Below the pieces are notes generated by a model. The model was not told where the DNA came from. It searched no databases and was given only the letters and a program-made list of their open reading frames with translations. From Cucumis sativus (taxonomy: Eukaryota; Streptophyta; Magnoliopsida; Cucurbitales; Cucurbitaceae), in NCBI RefSeq assembly GCF_000004075.3, contig NC_026659.2, forward strand, positions 27,794,272 to 27,858,271: a stretch of DNA of 64,000 nucleotides, in the 5' to 3' direction. Shown piece after piece: positions 29,380 to 41,013 of the stretch (the stretch's first letter is position 1; each line of letters opens with the position of its first letter). The position numbers and the translations under genes were made by a program.

Positions 29380-30401
29380 ACACATTACAGCTGCAAAAAA
29401 GGCAAGGTAAGGCGAATGAAACGACCCAAATGCAAGAAAATGCCAAAACTGAAATTTATAACTTCATGGGTTTTTCAAATTATTGTGAAAATTCAAACCC
29501 CTTTTGCTTTCTTTTTGGTTTCCCACTTGAAAATGCTTTACAAGAACTTCTGTGTTCTCTATGTTTTTGTTTTATTTTTTTTTTAATTTTAGTTGGGGGT
29601 TCTGTTTTTTTCTTTTTCTTTTTTGTTCGTTGTCGATTTCACTTTTTATATTTTTCTACAGTGTGGATCGTTTCTCAGTGCGGTCTCACTGTTGGATTGT
29701 GATTTCTCTTTAAGCTTTGAAAATGTTTAATGCAGCTTGATTTTTTTTTTCTTAGCTGCATTGATGAATGCAGACCTCATGCGTTTTTTATTTCAACTTG
29801 TGGGGTTCTAAATTATTAGTAAATTTTGGAGGTGATGATGTTTGGTGACTGAGAAAATGCGAGAAAGTAAAAGAAAACTCTGCTTCGAGAGTTTACTGTG
29901 GTTTAGATGGAGGTAAAAATTAACAGAAAATCGAAAAGATAGGAGTGGTCTGACATCTTTTATATCGTTCACTGTTCTTTGGCTGCAAATCTTAGGGTTT
30001 ATTTTGTTGGTTTGTATAATTTTCACGAGAAGTTTGATTAGTGTTGTAGAATAGAATGAGAATCTTTGGTGTTTTAGCTCTGGAAAAGTGCGAATGATTT
30101 TTTAAATTGAAAATATTTTATACATCTCTTCTGCAGATTTTGGGTCATTTTCTTCTCTTGTCGTGAAGTTTGTTTTTCTAACTGCTTTTTGTCCTACACT
30201 AAAATTTAATTGTTGTTTGTTTTTCCCCCCGTGATTTCGGCTGTTGTAAGTGGTGAAAAAATTTAATAAAAATTTTTCTGCCAGGAAGATGTTTCATTTT
30301 CACATTGTCTTTTTCGTTTCCAACCAAAAAATTACACTTATAAAAGCTAAGAACGAGGCTGATGCTGATGGGAAACTTGTGATATAGTCCAGTAACTCAC
30401 C

Positions 30402-33400
30402 ATGTCAACAAGGCAAACTCACCTTCCTCCTCGTCCTCGCTGCCCGATTCAAAAGAAAACAATTTCTGGTTCTATTGCACCAACCCCACCTGTTAATGAA
30501 TTATCTCATGACAATTCTTCTTCAGTAAGTTCTGTGTTGGAGGATGAGCCTGTATGGCTCGGTGAATTATTAAGTGACTGTGAATCAAAGTCCTTTGGAC
30601 AACCGCTTCGACGGTCAGCTAGCGACTCTGTCACCCTTCTAGATGGTCTAGCAGACTCACTGAGGAGTATGTGTATTGCCAAAGATGTGGAGAATTCAGT
30701 TGGGAATGAAACTTGTGAACAATGGGATCCATCTTGCACTTATGGACCTAACTCACCCAGGAGAAAATGCAGTTCAGATTTTTCAAACCACAGTATGGTT
30801 TCAGCATTATCAGAATTTGTTCATCTTCACCATGCTGCTCCGGTGCACACAGATGCCTGCTCCTTTGCCGAGAACTCTTCTTCGAATTTAAATGGAAACA
30901 TTAATGAATCAGTTAGGGATTTCAACACAAATGAAAATGCAGCAAAACGGTTAGATTCTAAAATTTTCTATCCATCTGGCATAATTGTTCTTGTTGATCA
31001 TGTAACGAGATTACTGTCTTTGGCATTTGCCCCCTAGTATCCCTTTCCAAATATACTGCTGTTACTGATGATAGCAATGCTTGTATTTGATGAAACATTG
31101 ACGTGGTGTGTCCTTTATTGATATGATAATGTAACTATGTTGCACAGTAGAGAAAATATATTGTGAAGCTCCACGCGACATGTCAAAAGAAAAGCCATAG
31201 TCTTTCTTTGTTTCTTATATCTGAAACGTGTGCCAAGTATCCTACCTTTTTGCCTTTCATGCATGACTAGAATTTCCGTTCTCTGCTTTCTCTCTCGGCG
31301 ATAGCTTGCTTGTCAAATTAAAGTCTATTCTGAGATACATTATCCAATTTAAGACCTTGAAATGATGCATCTTCTTATTTTTAGTAAATTCTTCCCCCCT
31401 AAATTTTAAATATCAACAGTAATTGTTATTCATTTATACAGTTGAGTAATGGGATGCATACCAGAGTTATAATAACACTAGTTGGCTACAAGTACCAATC
31501 TTTAATAAAGAAAGTTCTACAATCTCTAGCTACAATCCCTCATCTTTCATGTTTGTGAATGATCCTCTTTATTTTTTATGCTTGTGAAAATTTTAATATG
31601 TTTGCTCCGTTGTATAATGGCTACTTTTCATTATTCTGGCAACAAATGTCTAATTCCACTTTTGAAGATTGGTTTTGAATAATGGCTCTAGGCGTTCAAT
31701 GAGTTAGCAAACATGAGGTGGTGGAGGGTGTGGCAGAAGCGTTGGTAATTTTTAGTATCGTAGTTTTCTGTTAAAACGTAAGCTGCATATGATTTTGTTT
31801 CTTGTGAAGAAACGTTGCTCTCACTAGAAACTATGATTTATTTTTTATTTTGTTTAAAAAATATTGATAATTTAGGGAAAGGTGGAAATCAGTTTCAATT
31901 AATGTTTGATGTCATAGAAAAATGGTAAAAAATGGTCAGTTTTTGGGTAGGAGTTTTGCTGTTTATTTTAAAATTAGTTCTTGCAGTACCTCAGTAATGG
32001 AAGTATGTAGCATAAGCTGTCTTCAAGAGAGTAAGGAATGTTCCCATTTTCATCTGTAAATGTGAATTAGTTGTTGCTCAGGTAACTTCCAGATACTGGA
32101 ACACCTACTTATGAAGTGATTTGCTGAAAAGAATTGAGAGATCAAGAATATGATGTGATTTCTCATTAATGTATGTATGGATGATGACATGAGTCTAATT
32201 CTTGATATCCACTGCTTTTATATATTGATTTTGTATTCTACAAGTATAACCTTGATTATTGCCTATCCTTATAGGTCACTGTTTCTATTTCCAAAAAGTA
32301 ATGTGATTTCTTTGCAGGCACAATGGGCAGCGGTCAAGGGTTCGTAAGCTTCAGTACATTGCTGAACTGGAGAGGAAGGTTAATGTTCTCCAGGTAATCC
32401 CATTGGGAGATTTGGGCTAGCATATGATAACCAATCCCTATTGGACTGGTGACCGACATCCCATCCTTGTCAGATTTCTGGACAACCTTTGCACTAATCT
32501 TTATTTATCAGAAATCTGGAACGACCTTACTTGAACAGGATCTGTTTGATAGGTTTACAACTGTGTCCTTGGGTTCTTGTTAGAAACCTGGAGATATAAA
32601 AGGAAAGAGAACCTAAGGGCATGGAAAGAGAGATGCCTCCCCTCAATAACTGCTACTTACAAACACCTAGAGAAGTGTATTCTTTGCACTATAAGACATC
32701 TAGTATGTGTATTCTACAATTTTGACAATTCCTAAACTTTAACTAGTGATGTTACTTGTGACCTAGTTAGAAATTTGCTTCTTCTTGGTCTTTGACTTCC
32801 AAAAACTTTTGTCATTATTGTGTGATGAAAACTTTTACCAATTTTTTGTAATTTTTTTTGTGGGGGTATGTCTCATCTCCCCTTATAGTAATTGTACATC
32901 CTCTTTTTGGTTATGGAAATGTTTGTTTCTTATAAAAAAAATAACGAATAAATAAGAAAGCTTGGGTCACATGTACCAAATGACTGACTTCTGCACGTTT
33001 CATCTTTGTTGGTGCAGAATTTTTATTTGATAAGAAAGCTTGTTATTCTTTCCTTTTCAGTGCTGCCTTAACAAAAATTCTTAGAAGTACTGATGTTGTT
33101 CTCTTTTACCTTCATAATATTTCTTAAGAAAAATATAACTCACAATTGAAAGCTTTCATCTCATTCTGCAGACAGTAGAATCACAGTTGGCAATAAGAGT
33201 TGCCTCACTGCTTCAGGAACGGGTGGCTTTATCAATGGAGAATAGCAAATTAAAGCAGCAGGTTGCAAGAGTTCGACGTGAAAAATTGACTTCAGAAGGT
33301 AACTTCGTCTGCATCTTTCTTCTCAAATTTTGTTACTCTTGCAAATTGCAAGCAAGCAATGTTGGAAATAGTGCGCCGAACGTGTATAACTTATTTGTTA

Positions 33401-35764
33401 CCATTAACAGTGCGTATCAATGCTAGACCACAACGAAGAATATTTTCCCTAACGTGTGTGTACCGTATGTGGGGACCTCTCAACTAACAAATAACATGTT
33501 GATGTAAAGAGACCACTAGAGAGTATAAAAAGGCAAGGGGGTTTTCTTTTATTCTTCCAAAGCCTGTAGTCTAGAATTACAAGGCATGGCATGGGGTACC
33601 ATTTCAATGTTGACAAACATAAAGTTAAAGAAATTTACAAGAGGGTTCAAGAAATGACAAAATATGTGCGACTTTGGTAATAGAGTTCCTTTCAATGCAT
33701 TGAATCTTAAGGTAAGGTGAGATTTAAAAGATGGCCTCTCGATCCTTCCTAATCCTCCCCTTTATGTCTGTAATACTCCCTCCACTCCTTTGCTTTGTTT
33801 TTTCGTTTGTTCCTAAGATATTCTTTTTAGTGAGATTTTCTAATTCCCATTGGAGGGTTGGAAGTATTCCGTCCATAGTAAGTGCATGGTTGAGAAAACA
33901 GCTGTATGTTTGATGTTGTGTATTAGAGGCAGCAGAGTGGGGCTACCCTACTTCTAAGATTTTGGTTCTCAAAAGATTTTCAAGCAAATCATAGATGAAT
34001 CAATCAACTCACAAGTGATCTTACATTGGTTCATTTTTTATTGAAAAATAAAAATAAGAAAGTTCAACTGTTCAAATTTGAGAATAAAGCTGATAATTCG
34101 TTCATAGTTTCTTAATGACTGATGATTTGCTCTTAAGATATCCATCCCCTTAAAAGATAAATCCACCCCCTTAAAGAAATCTTTCATTCTTGAAATTGCC
34201 TTGAACACATCACAATCTACCAACATAGCTTTACTTTCAGAGGGCGCTCACCAAGCTACTGAAAAGTGAAATCCCATCCCAAAGGGGAAGAAGGAACAAA
34301 GTTGCCACCAAAACCTTCCAATATCACCAAGTGAAACTTGAAAGGACAATGAAGCAATGCTCATCTTATGGTTTGCACCATCTGTATCCCCGGAATGAGT
34401 ATGAAAAGGAAAAATGAGGTACTCTTTTCAGCAACCTGTCTGTCGTGTTGATGCTTCTATGACTTGAAGGCAAAGAAAGTATTTATACCTTCTTCCCTTA
34501 CCTACCTTTCCAAACCAACTTACTTCGTGGAGAAGGAATAACAACTTTGATATCTGACACATGGAGAGAGAACAAAGATTCACATGAAAATGGGACTAAA
34601 CTTCCCAAAGACCATGATCCTTAATCCTTTTCATGCTGATCTTCTTACTCTTTTGGATTGTTAAAGCACTTTGTTAATTTTTGTAAAAGATAATCCTATA
34701 TGAGAAAAAATGTAATTGAGGTTTAATTTATACGTAATTCAGGAATTACCAGAAAAACAGTCAAATAAATAAATAAATCAGAATAAGCACTTGAATAAAT
34801 ATATAATTTGGTTGCTCCAATCTAATCATACTACTTGCTCACACTATGGCTGAACTCAACTTTCTGTATTTGAGGAATGAAGAATTGTGTTCTAAAAGTA
34901 ACAATTTGAGAAACATTTGAGGTCTGAGGGTAAAGCAAACTGTGTAAATGTGTGGTGGCGCTTCTAGAAAGAAAAAAACATGACATTCTTTCTACAGTGA
35001 TTTCAATTCTAAAAATAATAAAAAAGTTGTAGACTGTGATTGTGGGCTCTATGGAGCATTTTGAGGGACATGAGTTTTTCATTTTAAGCATGTAAACGTT
35101 AGGCCAAAAGCTTAGATAGGTAACTTTATTTGGAGTGCCAAGTTTATAAAGCTTGGAATTAGGAAACTTGAATTTGGGTGCAGGTATTAGATCCCAGGCG
35201 TTTAGAAAAATGGAGGTGTGGGTTTAGCACTATTTAAATCCACGATTTTGTTCAACAAACACTAAGTTTGTCAACTCAAGGAGTAAACATGGTTTAACAT
35301 CTCATGCCAAACTCATCCAAAACCCCATATTTGTTTTACTGTAATCTGTTTTTCTGGTGTACAGCCAAGCAAGATTTAACAGCAAAGAGAAATTTTAGTT
35401 ATATCTATGAGTACTAGGACTAAAATAATAAGCTCATAGGACTTCACTTGCTACTGAGATTTCCACTCTGTTTCAAAATGATAACTTCCTAAAATGGGAA
35501 AATCTGAGTGTTTCTGCCTACTTTCCTATTCTGGTCTCACTGATCGTAATGGGCAGAAGTCAATGGAATAACTTTGTTTGTATGAGATATGTGTTCTGAA
35601 TGCCTAGAAATATCATATATAGCTTTTCTTCTTATGGTGCTTACTGGTTAAAAGAAACTCACCTTGCTACAGGTAGACACCAGGTACTTAAAAAGGAAGT
35701 GGAGAAATTAAAGCTTGTTTTAGCAAAACTTCCAGAAAGACAGCAAGTCAAGAAGTCATTTTGA
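30402..35764 (+). CDS. bZIP-like protein with degenerate basic region
   Basis: Four coding exons: 30402-30949, 32318-32393, 33172-33298, 35673-35764; 280 residues. The first donor (aaaacg before gttaga) was chosen because it is the one that restores frame and gives the family motif [20 protein letters not shown]. The N-terminal 180 residues are Ser-rich and acidic, with EPVWLGELL and the conserved RRSASDS, a likely phosphorylation patch. The zipper has Leu at 200, 207, 214, 221, 228 and 235, exact heptads, and a tenth-residue spacing from R190 as in true bZIPs. The basic region has Lys182 where bZIPs have the invariant Asn, and Gly186 where they have Ala. The protein resembles the plant group including At1g58110 and At4g06598. 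It likely dimerises; DNA binding is doubtful. Introns are long (1368, 778 and 2374 bp). Confidence 0.85.
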
Positions 35765-37094
35765 GCCTTCTTCTTCCGGGACGTTATTCAGACCGCCATC
35801 GAACGATCATCGATAAAATCCAGGAGCAAACTTGAAAGTATGAGGACATGGGACTGATGTGCTAGCCTCCTCCTGCCATTGTTCTACCATTGGCAATGAT
35901 TTTCTGCCATTGAAGTGGAACTTGAAATTTGTTTTTACTGATCTGACTTCACGAGGAAAAAAAAAAAAAAACTTTGATTCCATCTTTAGTGATGTTTACT
36001 TGAAAGGGGCAAGCATCCTCTCTGTCTTTGAAAATGAACCTTTTGGATTGGTGTAGCTATGGTGTTTGAAGGGGTTTTAGAAATTGAATTTTTGCAGAAA
36101 ATTGGAGTTTGATTCTGTATCTAAAGGCAGGATTCACTGGGTACACCCACAGGAAAAATTAAAAGAAGATTGAAAAAGAAAGACAGCATATGGACCTACA
36201 ATCATTGTTGAAGGAAAATTTTATCCACGCACACTTTTTTTCCTTTTTGGACTTTGAAAGAGATGATATATGCTGACGTGCTAGAGAGCCAGGAAGCAAC
36301 TCCTTGATATATATTACTTCTTTTTTACCTAATAAAAAAAAAGGCTTAATTTCTATATAAATATATAGAAAAGTTGTAAATAATAAAGTGGTAAAAAAAT
36401 TTACACCAAATTCCTTTTATTCAATCAATAATAGACGTCAATATAGGCGTATAGTTCAATTAGTTAGTGTCTATCTTTCTGGTTCACTTTTTCAAAGAAA
36501 AAGTAAAGAGTTTCTTCTATCATATTGTAAATCTCACTAGCCAAAAAGTGTGTTAGTTACTTGGAACCACTGAATCATTGCCACAATTCCTGGTCTCAAA
36601 TATCGGATGTTTTAAACTAAATTAATCATTTGATTTATTCAGGTTCCATCTCAACTAAATTTATTCAAACTGCCATCTAAGTTTTTTAAAAAAATCGAGG
36701 GTAATCTATTCTTATTCATCAACCAAAGCAGCTAGTATGTTAAATTAGAACAATAGTTCTTTGAAGTTAACCGTTAATGAACACGACTAATGTGCCTACA
36801 TATTATCTGGCATATAAACTATAAACTATAAGTTATGAACTGTCAACACAAAAAAATGATACCAAGAATGTGCCTATATATATATAGTTTGAGCCAAAGA
36901 CTTCAAGACTGCCTGGAGGAACAATTCCAAATGCAGGTTGTTATCAAATACATGATGGAGTAAATAATCAAACGATGAATTGATTATCCATTTATATATG
37001 AATCAATATAAGCTCTGCACAAATATGTATACAAAGATTCACTCCAATTTTTGGCCTCCCGGTAAAGATGGTCCAGATGAGACAAATGCAACTT
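35765..37094. other. Convergent 3' intergenic region between bZIP-like gene and VPS60
   Basis: It contains the 3' untranslated regions of the plus-strand bZIP-like gene and of the minus-strand VPS60 gene. It is AT-rich, with no supported gene. A stretch near 36425-36485 carries the tagacgtca and tgtctatct words seen in the foldback elements, but no arms could be paired. Confidence 0.6.
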
Positions 37095-39496
37095 CTAGCC
37101 TCGAAGGGATGCGTGAGGAACAGCGGGTAAACCCAATTCATCCTCGGCCTGTACAATTAAGGGGGGAAAAAGAACTCAATGCATGTAAAAGAGCCGAAGG
37201 AGCAAAGGTAAAATTAGACCATATCAATCAATAACACTATGTAATTTAGAATAGATGGATCCTGACATTCTCTTGAACAGACGACAGATGTGTAACTTCA
37301 TGTTAATGGATGCATATGCAGTTCATGTCGTGAACTACGTAGTGATTTTCTCAAGAAAGAAAAAAAAGGGTGTTGGCATTAGCATGCATCCTGTAAATCT
37401 AAGTAATATGCATTTCACAATCGTCTTTTAAACGAACAAGTTCGTGACTATTCACTCAGAAATTGATCCTGTTTTTCAACGACCATTACCTGCGCATTGT
37501 TTCTGCCAGCAGGAACTGCTGCATGCCCTATAGGAGCGGCAGGCAAGTTGAGCTCTCCTTCAAAATCAGATTCCTTGTCAGGCTGGAGATAAGATGGAAC
37601 CCCATCAGCTTCAGTTTCAAATCCCATGTCTGCTTCCAAGGCATCAAGCTCTATAATCCAAAACGTAGGCACGATGTAAGATAACTAGGGTACCATATAT
37701 TTCATCGACATTGAGCCAAAATACAGTATTCTTACCACCCAAAAGTTCATCCTCATCAATGTCGTCAGGTACATTATAGCTCCTACCAAGAGTCTCTTGA
37801 ATTTCATTGCTCACATCCATCAGATCCATCATCTCATCTTGTAAGTTCTGCAGGCAATACAAAACCTCTCAACAAATGCCAAAATAAAACTAGGGATGAT
37901 AAAAAGAGTTGATTGCTACTGACATCTATGTCTTGTATTCTGACTGTTTTCATCATTCCTTTCAACTCCTTATTGGCGGATTTCAAGGCCGACATCTGGA
38001 AAATACAAAACCAACGTTAGTTTGACAGATAAAGTGACTCTCCTATTTGATTAAATAGATAAATAAAAACAGGATATCAATCCACAATCCGAGCTAAACT
38101 GATATTAAGAAGAACCATAAGAGAGAATCTAGATAGAATTTTATTGAACTTCAAGAAATGCCTTCCTAATGACAGATGTTTGTCCCCTACCTCGTTCTCT
38201 CACGAGGTAGGCAGCAGGTTCCAATTAGACAGACAAAGCTCCACCTGAACTGCCCTGAACTCTGTACTTGTACCAAGAAAACAAATTTTTGGCAAGAATT
38301 AACTGATGGATTAATAGGAATTACCGCAACCCAGATTTCTTGGTCATCTGACTCACGTAATAAACACAAACTAATACACGCGATATCTAGTCAAACAATT
38401 ATTAAGTACGCAAGTAAGTTATTTCCCCTTTCCAAACCTATGATTTCCTTGATCTAACATTAAATCTTTAAGTCCAAATCTGCCATGGAAGACTCACATT
38501 TTATTATTAATTATTATTACTTTTTTGGATGGCTGAAAAATGAGAAGACCAATTATCACAAAAATATTCAGCAGATGTTACCGTTTGCTGAGCATCTTTT
38601 ATGCCCTCCGAGGCAAATGCAACTTGATCTAAGTTAAATGTCTGATTGTAAAGCATGTCACGTTGTCCTTCATACCTGTTCAGAAGCAAAAGAAATATCT
38701 TAATAACCATTCTGATAGTAAACAAGAGAAAGTAACCATACATAGCATGGTGAACAATTTTAAGTTTAGAACAAAATAATCCCAATCCAATTTTAGTCAG
38801 ACGACTTTCCCGTTCAGTTTGATAGCAAGCAATTAAATCTACAAGCTTTATTCCATAAACAAGATTAGTTAAATTATGGTCAAGTGAATCAAAGTGTAAG
38901 GAATTCTGGAAAAGGGAGACAATGTATTCCCGGGAACCTAACAGTTAACTACGAAAAGGTAAAAGTACAACAAAAGCACAGGGAAAAACAGAAGTTCATA
39001 GTAATCTATTATAGGCCAATGTTAGGCAGAGGACCAGTCCCAAGGAAACATGTTTAAGTAAACATATATGCCTTAAAACACGAACAAAGTTGACATACAG
39101 GCTTGTGGTAGATCTCCAAGCCAAACTACTTTTTAAGTGAAAGAATATGAAGGTTAATCATATGCTCATGTAGCACGGAACATACATTCGTTTTTGCTTT
39201 AGAACTCTCATTGCTCGGGCTTTAACAGCTTCTTGAGCTGGACCAGGCCTCGTTTTCTTGATCTGCTCCTTATATCTACTGAGTTCAACATCAAGCTTCT
39301 TTATCTTATCATCAACTGATTCACCCCTTTTATTAATCTGAAAAACAGAACACGCTCAACCCCAATTGAAACAAATCGATTAAAACCAAAACCAAAACCC
39401 TAGATGTCAAAAATTATAACGGTTTACCCTATCGGAGGCATCTTGAATAGAAGGCGGCGGTTCTTTGTCTTTCTTGACACCAAAAACCCTCTTCAT
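37095..39496 (-). CDS. VPS60: ESCRT-III subunit VPS60/CHMP5
   Basis: Accessory ESCRT-III protein of multivesicular-body sorting; in other organisms it binds LIP5/VTA1 and so tunes the VPS4 ATPase. Seven minus-strand exons: 39428-39496, 39186-39337, 38582-38675, 37924-37995, 37736-37847, 37490-37650, 37095-37148; 237 residues, the usual length. The start at 39496 gives [16 protein letters not shown], typical of the family. The Snf7 core has a basic first half ([30 protein letters not shown]) and an acidic second half ([31 protein letters not shown]). The C-terminal part ends [17 protein letters not shown], the conserved tail encoded by its own 54-bp exon. All introns are GT-AG. Nothing unusual in the protein. 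Confidence 0.95.
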
Positions 39497-41013
39497 CTTT
39501 CTGTTCTTCTCCCTATTCCTTCGCTGCAAAAAAGAACAAAAAAATGGAGGAATTCGACGTCGATTAACTTAGAAAGAAGAGAAACGACGCCGGAATTCGG
39601 AAGAAAAACACTCCAAAATGAGAATTTGGTTACAGCGAGAAGATCGCGATGAGAATCTCTTTGTTGATATCTCCTTTTCTTGGATCGTTCAGAGGACGAA
39701 GGAGAAGACCAAATGGAAAAATATTCCGCTGCACCCGATTCTATGTTTGGAGAACACAATTTACGGCTTTACCCCATATAATAGAATTTAAAATTTTGCA
39801 AATACGTTTTGGTTGAAATTGGATTGATGACAAAAACCTTTTAAAAAAAACAGTTAATGCTATATTTTTAATATATCAATCTATCAAATAGTCATTAACT
39901 TTTAAACGTGTTACCTTTCAATTTAGAAAATGTAGTAACGTAGATTCAATTACGATAATTTTTTTCATTTTTTCAAATTTTTTACCATTTGTAATAATTA
40001 TATATATATATAGAAAATTAGTGTAGATAACAAAATTACTAAAACTATAGAATTCTATCAATACTATTTTATGATATTTTGGTATATTTGAAAATGAGCA
40101 TATATATATATATATATATATTTGACTAAGTTATATATGTGTGTGGTTTTATCATGAAATAGTTGAAGTTTTCAATTTAGTCCAACAACCACGACATCTC
40201 AAATTGAGTTATAAACAAAGCTCAAAGTCAAACAAATTGGTACTTTATTCTTTTAAAACTTTCAATTACTTTGTTTGACTATTAAAATTAATTTCAGATT
40301 GCGTAATTATTGTTATATTTTGGTTAAAAATGTCATATGTAATGGAATGTATAATTAGCAAAATGAAATTATTTATATAAGATTACCTAATTTGAAACTA
40401 TTTTAAAACTTTATTGACGTATTAAAATGAAATTTAAAGATAAAAGATCAAGTGTAATTGATCCAACATTTGGTTATATAAACATGTCTAGTTTTTTTCT
40501 ATTAAATTAAAACACAGATAAATTCTACTAAATTAAATTATTTTCACATCACATTCTTGTTTTGTAAATAGATTGTCATTTTGAGACAATAAGAACTTTA
40601 ATTGGATAATTATATATATAAAAAGAAGATAATACAAGAAGAATAAAATTGAAAATCTTAAAAAAAAAAAAAGAATATTACACAAACACAAGCTTTCTCT
40701 CAAACTCACTACAAAATATTACAATTCAGCACTCACATGAGATATAACTTCAAAGACTTTCTTTTCAAGTCTTCTAAGACATTTCAACTCTTAAATCACA
40801 CATCATAGAGTGTCTTTCAAGCCACTTTTTTTGAGAAAGATACGATACAACGAAGACGAACCAAACCCACTCACATTGAAAAGATCAGAGAATGTTCGAT
40901 ATTGTACCATCAACATTTTGATGACCATGTTGTATTGTACATCAGTTGGTTTTGTAGAACCATGTCAGGGAAGAAAATGCAGCAAGGACTGGATGGTTCA
41001 GCTCGATGAAACA
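39497..41013. other. Upstream region of VPS60 and 3' flank of the FAD oxidoreductase
   Basis: Both neighbours are on the minus strand. The left 250 bases are the VPS60 leader; then AT-rich DNA with a (TA)10 run at 40101-40120 and no supported gene. The right ~200 bases are the 3' untranslated region of the oxidoreductase gene. Plus-strand open frames there overlap the antisense of that region and look accidental. Confidence 0.55.
40101..40120. repeat. (TA)10 microsatellite
   Basis: Uninterrupted TA run of 20 bases in the AT-rich region upstream of VPS60. Confidence 0.9.

Larger units (their letters stand above)
27122..30401. other. Divergent promoter region between DnaJ and the bZIP-like gene
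   Basis: The left end is the leader and promoter of the minus-strand DnaJ gene. The middle (about 27550-29150) is AT-rich and gene-free, with one 30-bp tandem duplication. The right end, from about 29150, is the start region of the plus-strand bZIP-like gene. It includes a non-coding first exon ending at 29406 (ggcaag before gtaagg) and a leader intron that ends before the ATG at 30402; an acceptor near 30283 (ctgccag) is possible. Confidence 0.55.

Noticed and set aside
34038-34226. Minus-strand frame ([21 protein letters not shown]) in intron 3 of the bZIP-like gene, possibly a transposon relic
   Set aside because: It is short, alone, and without a neighbouring transposase or reverse-transcriptase motif. 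I could not tie it to any known element.
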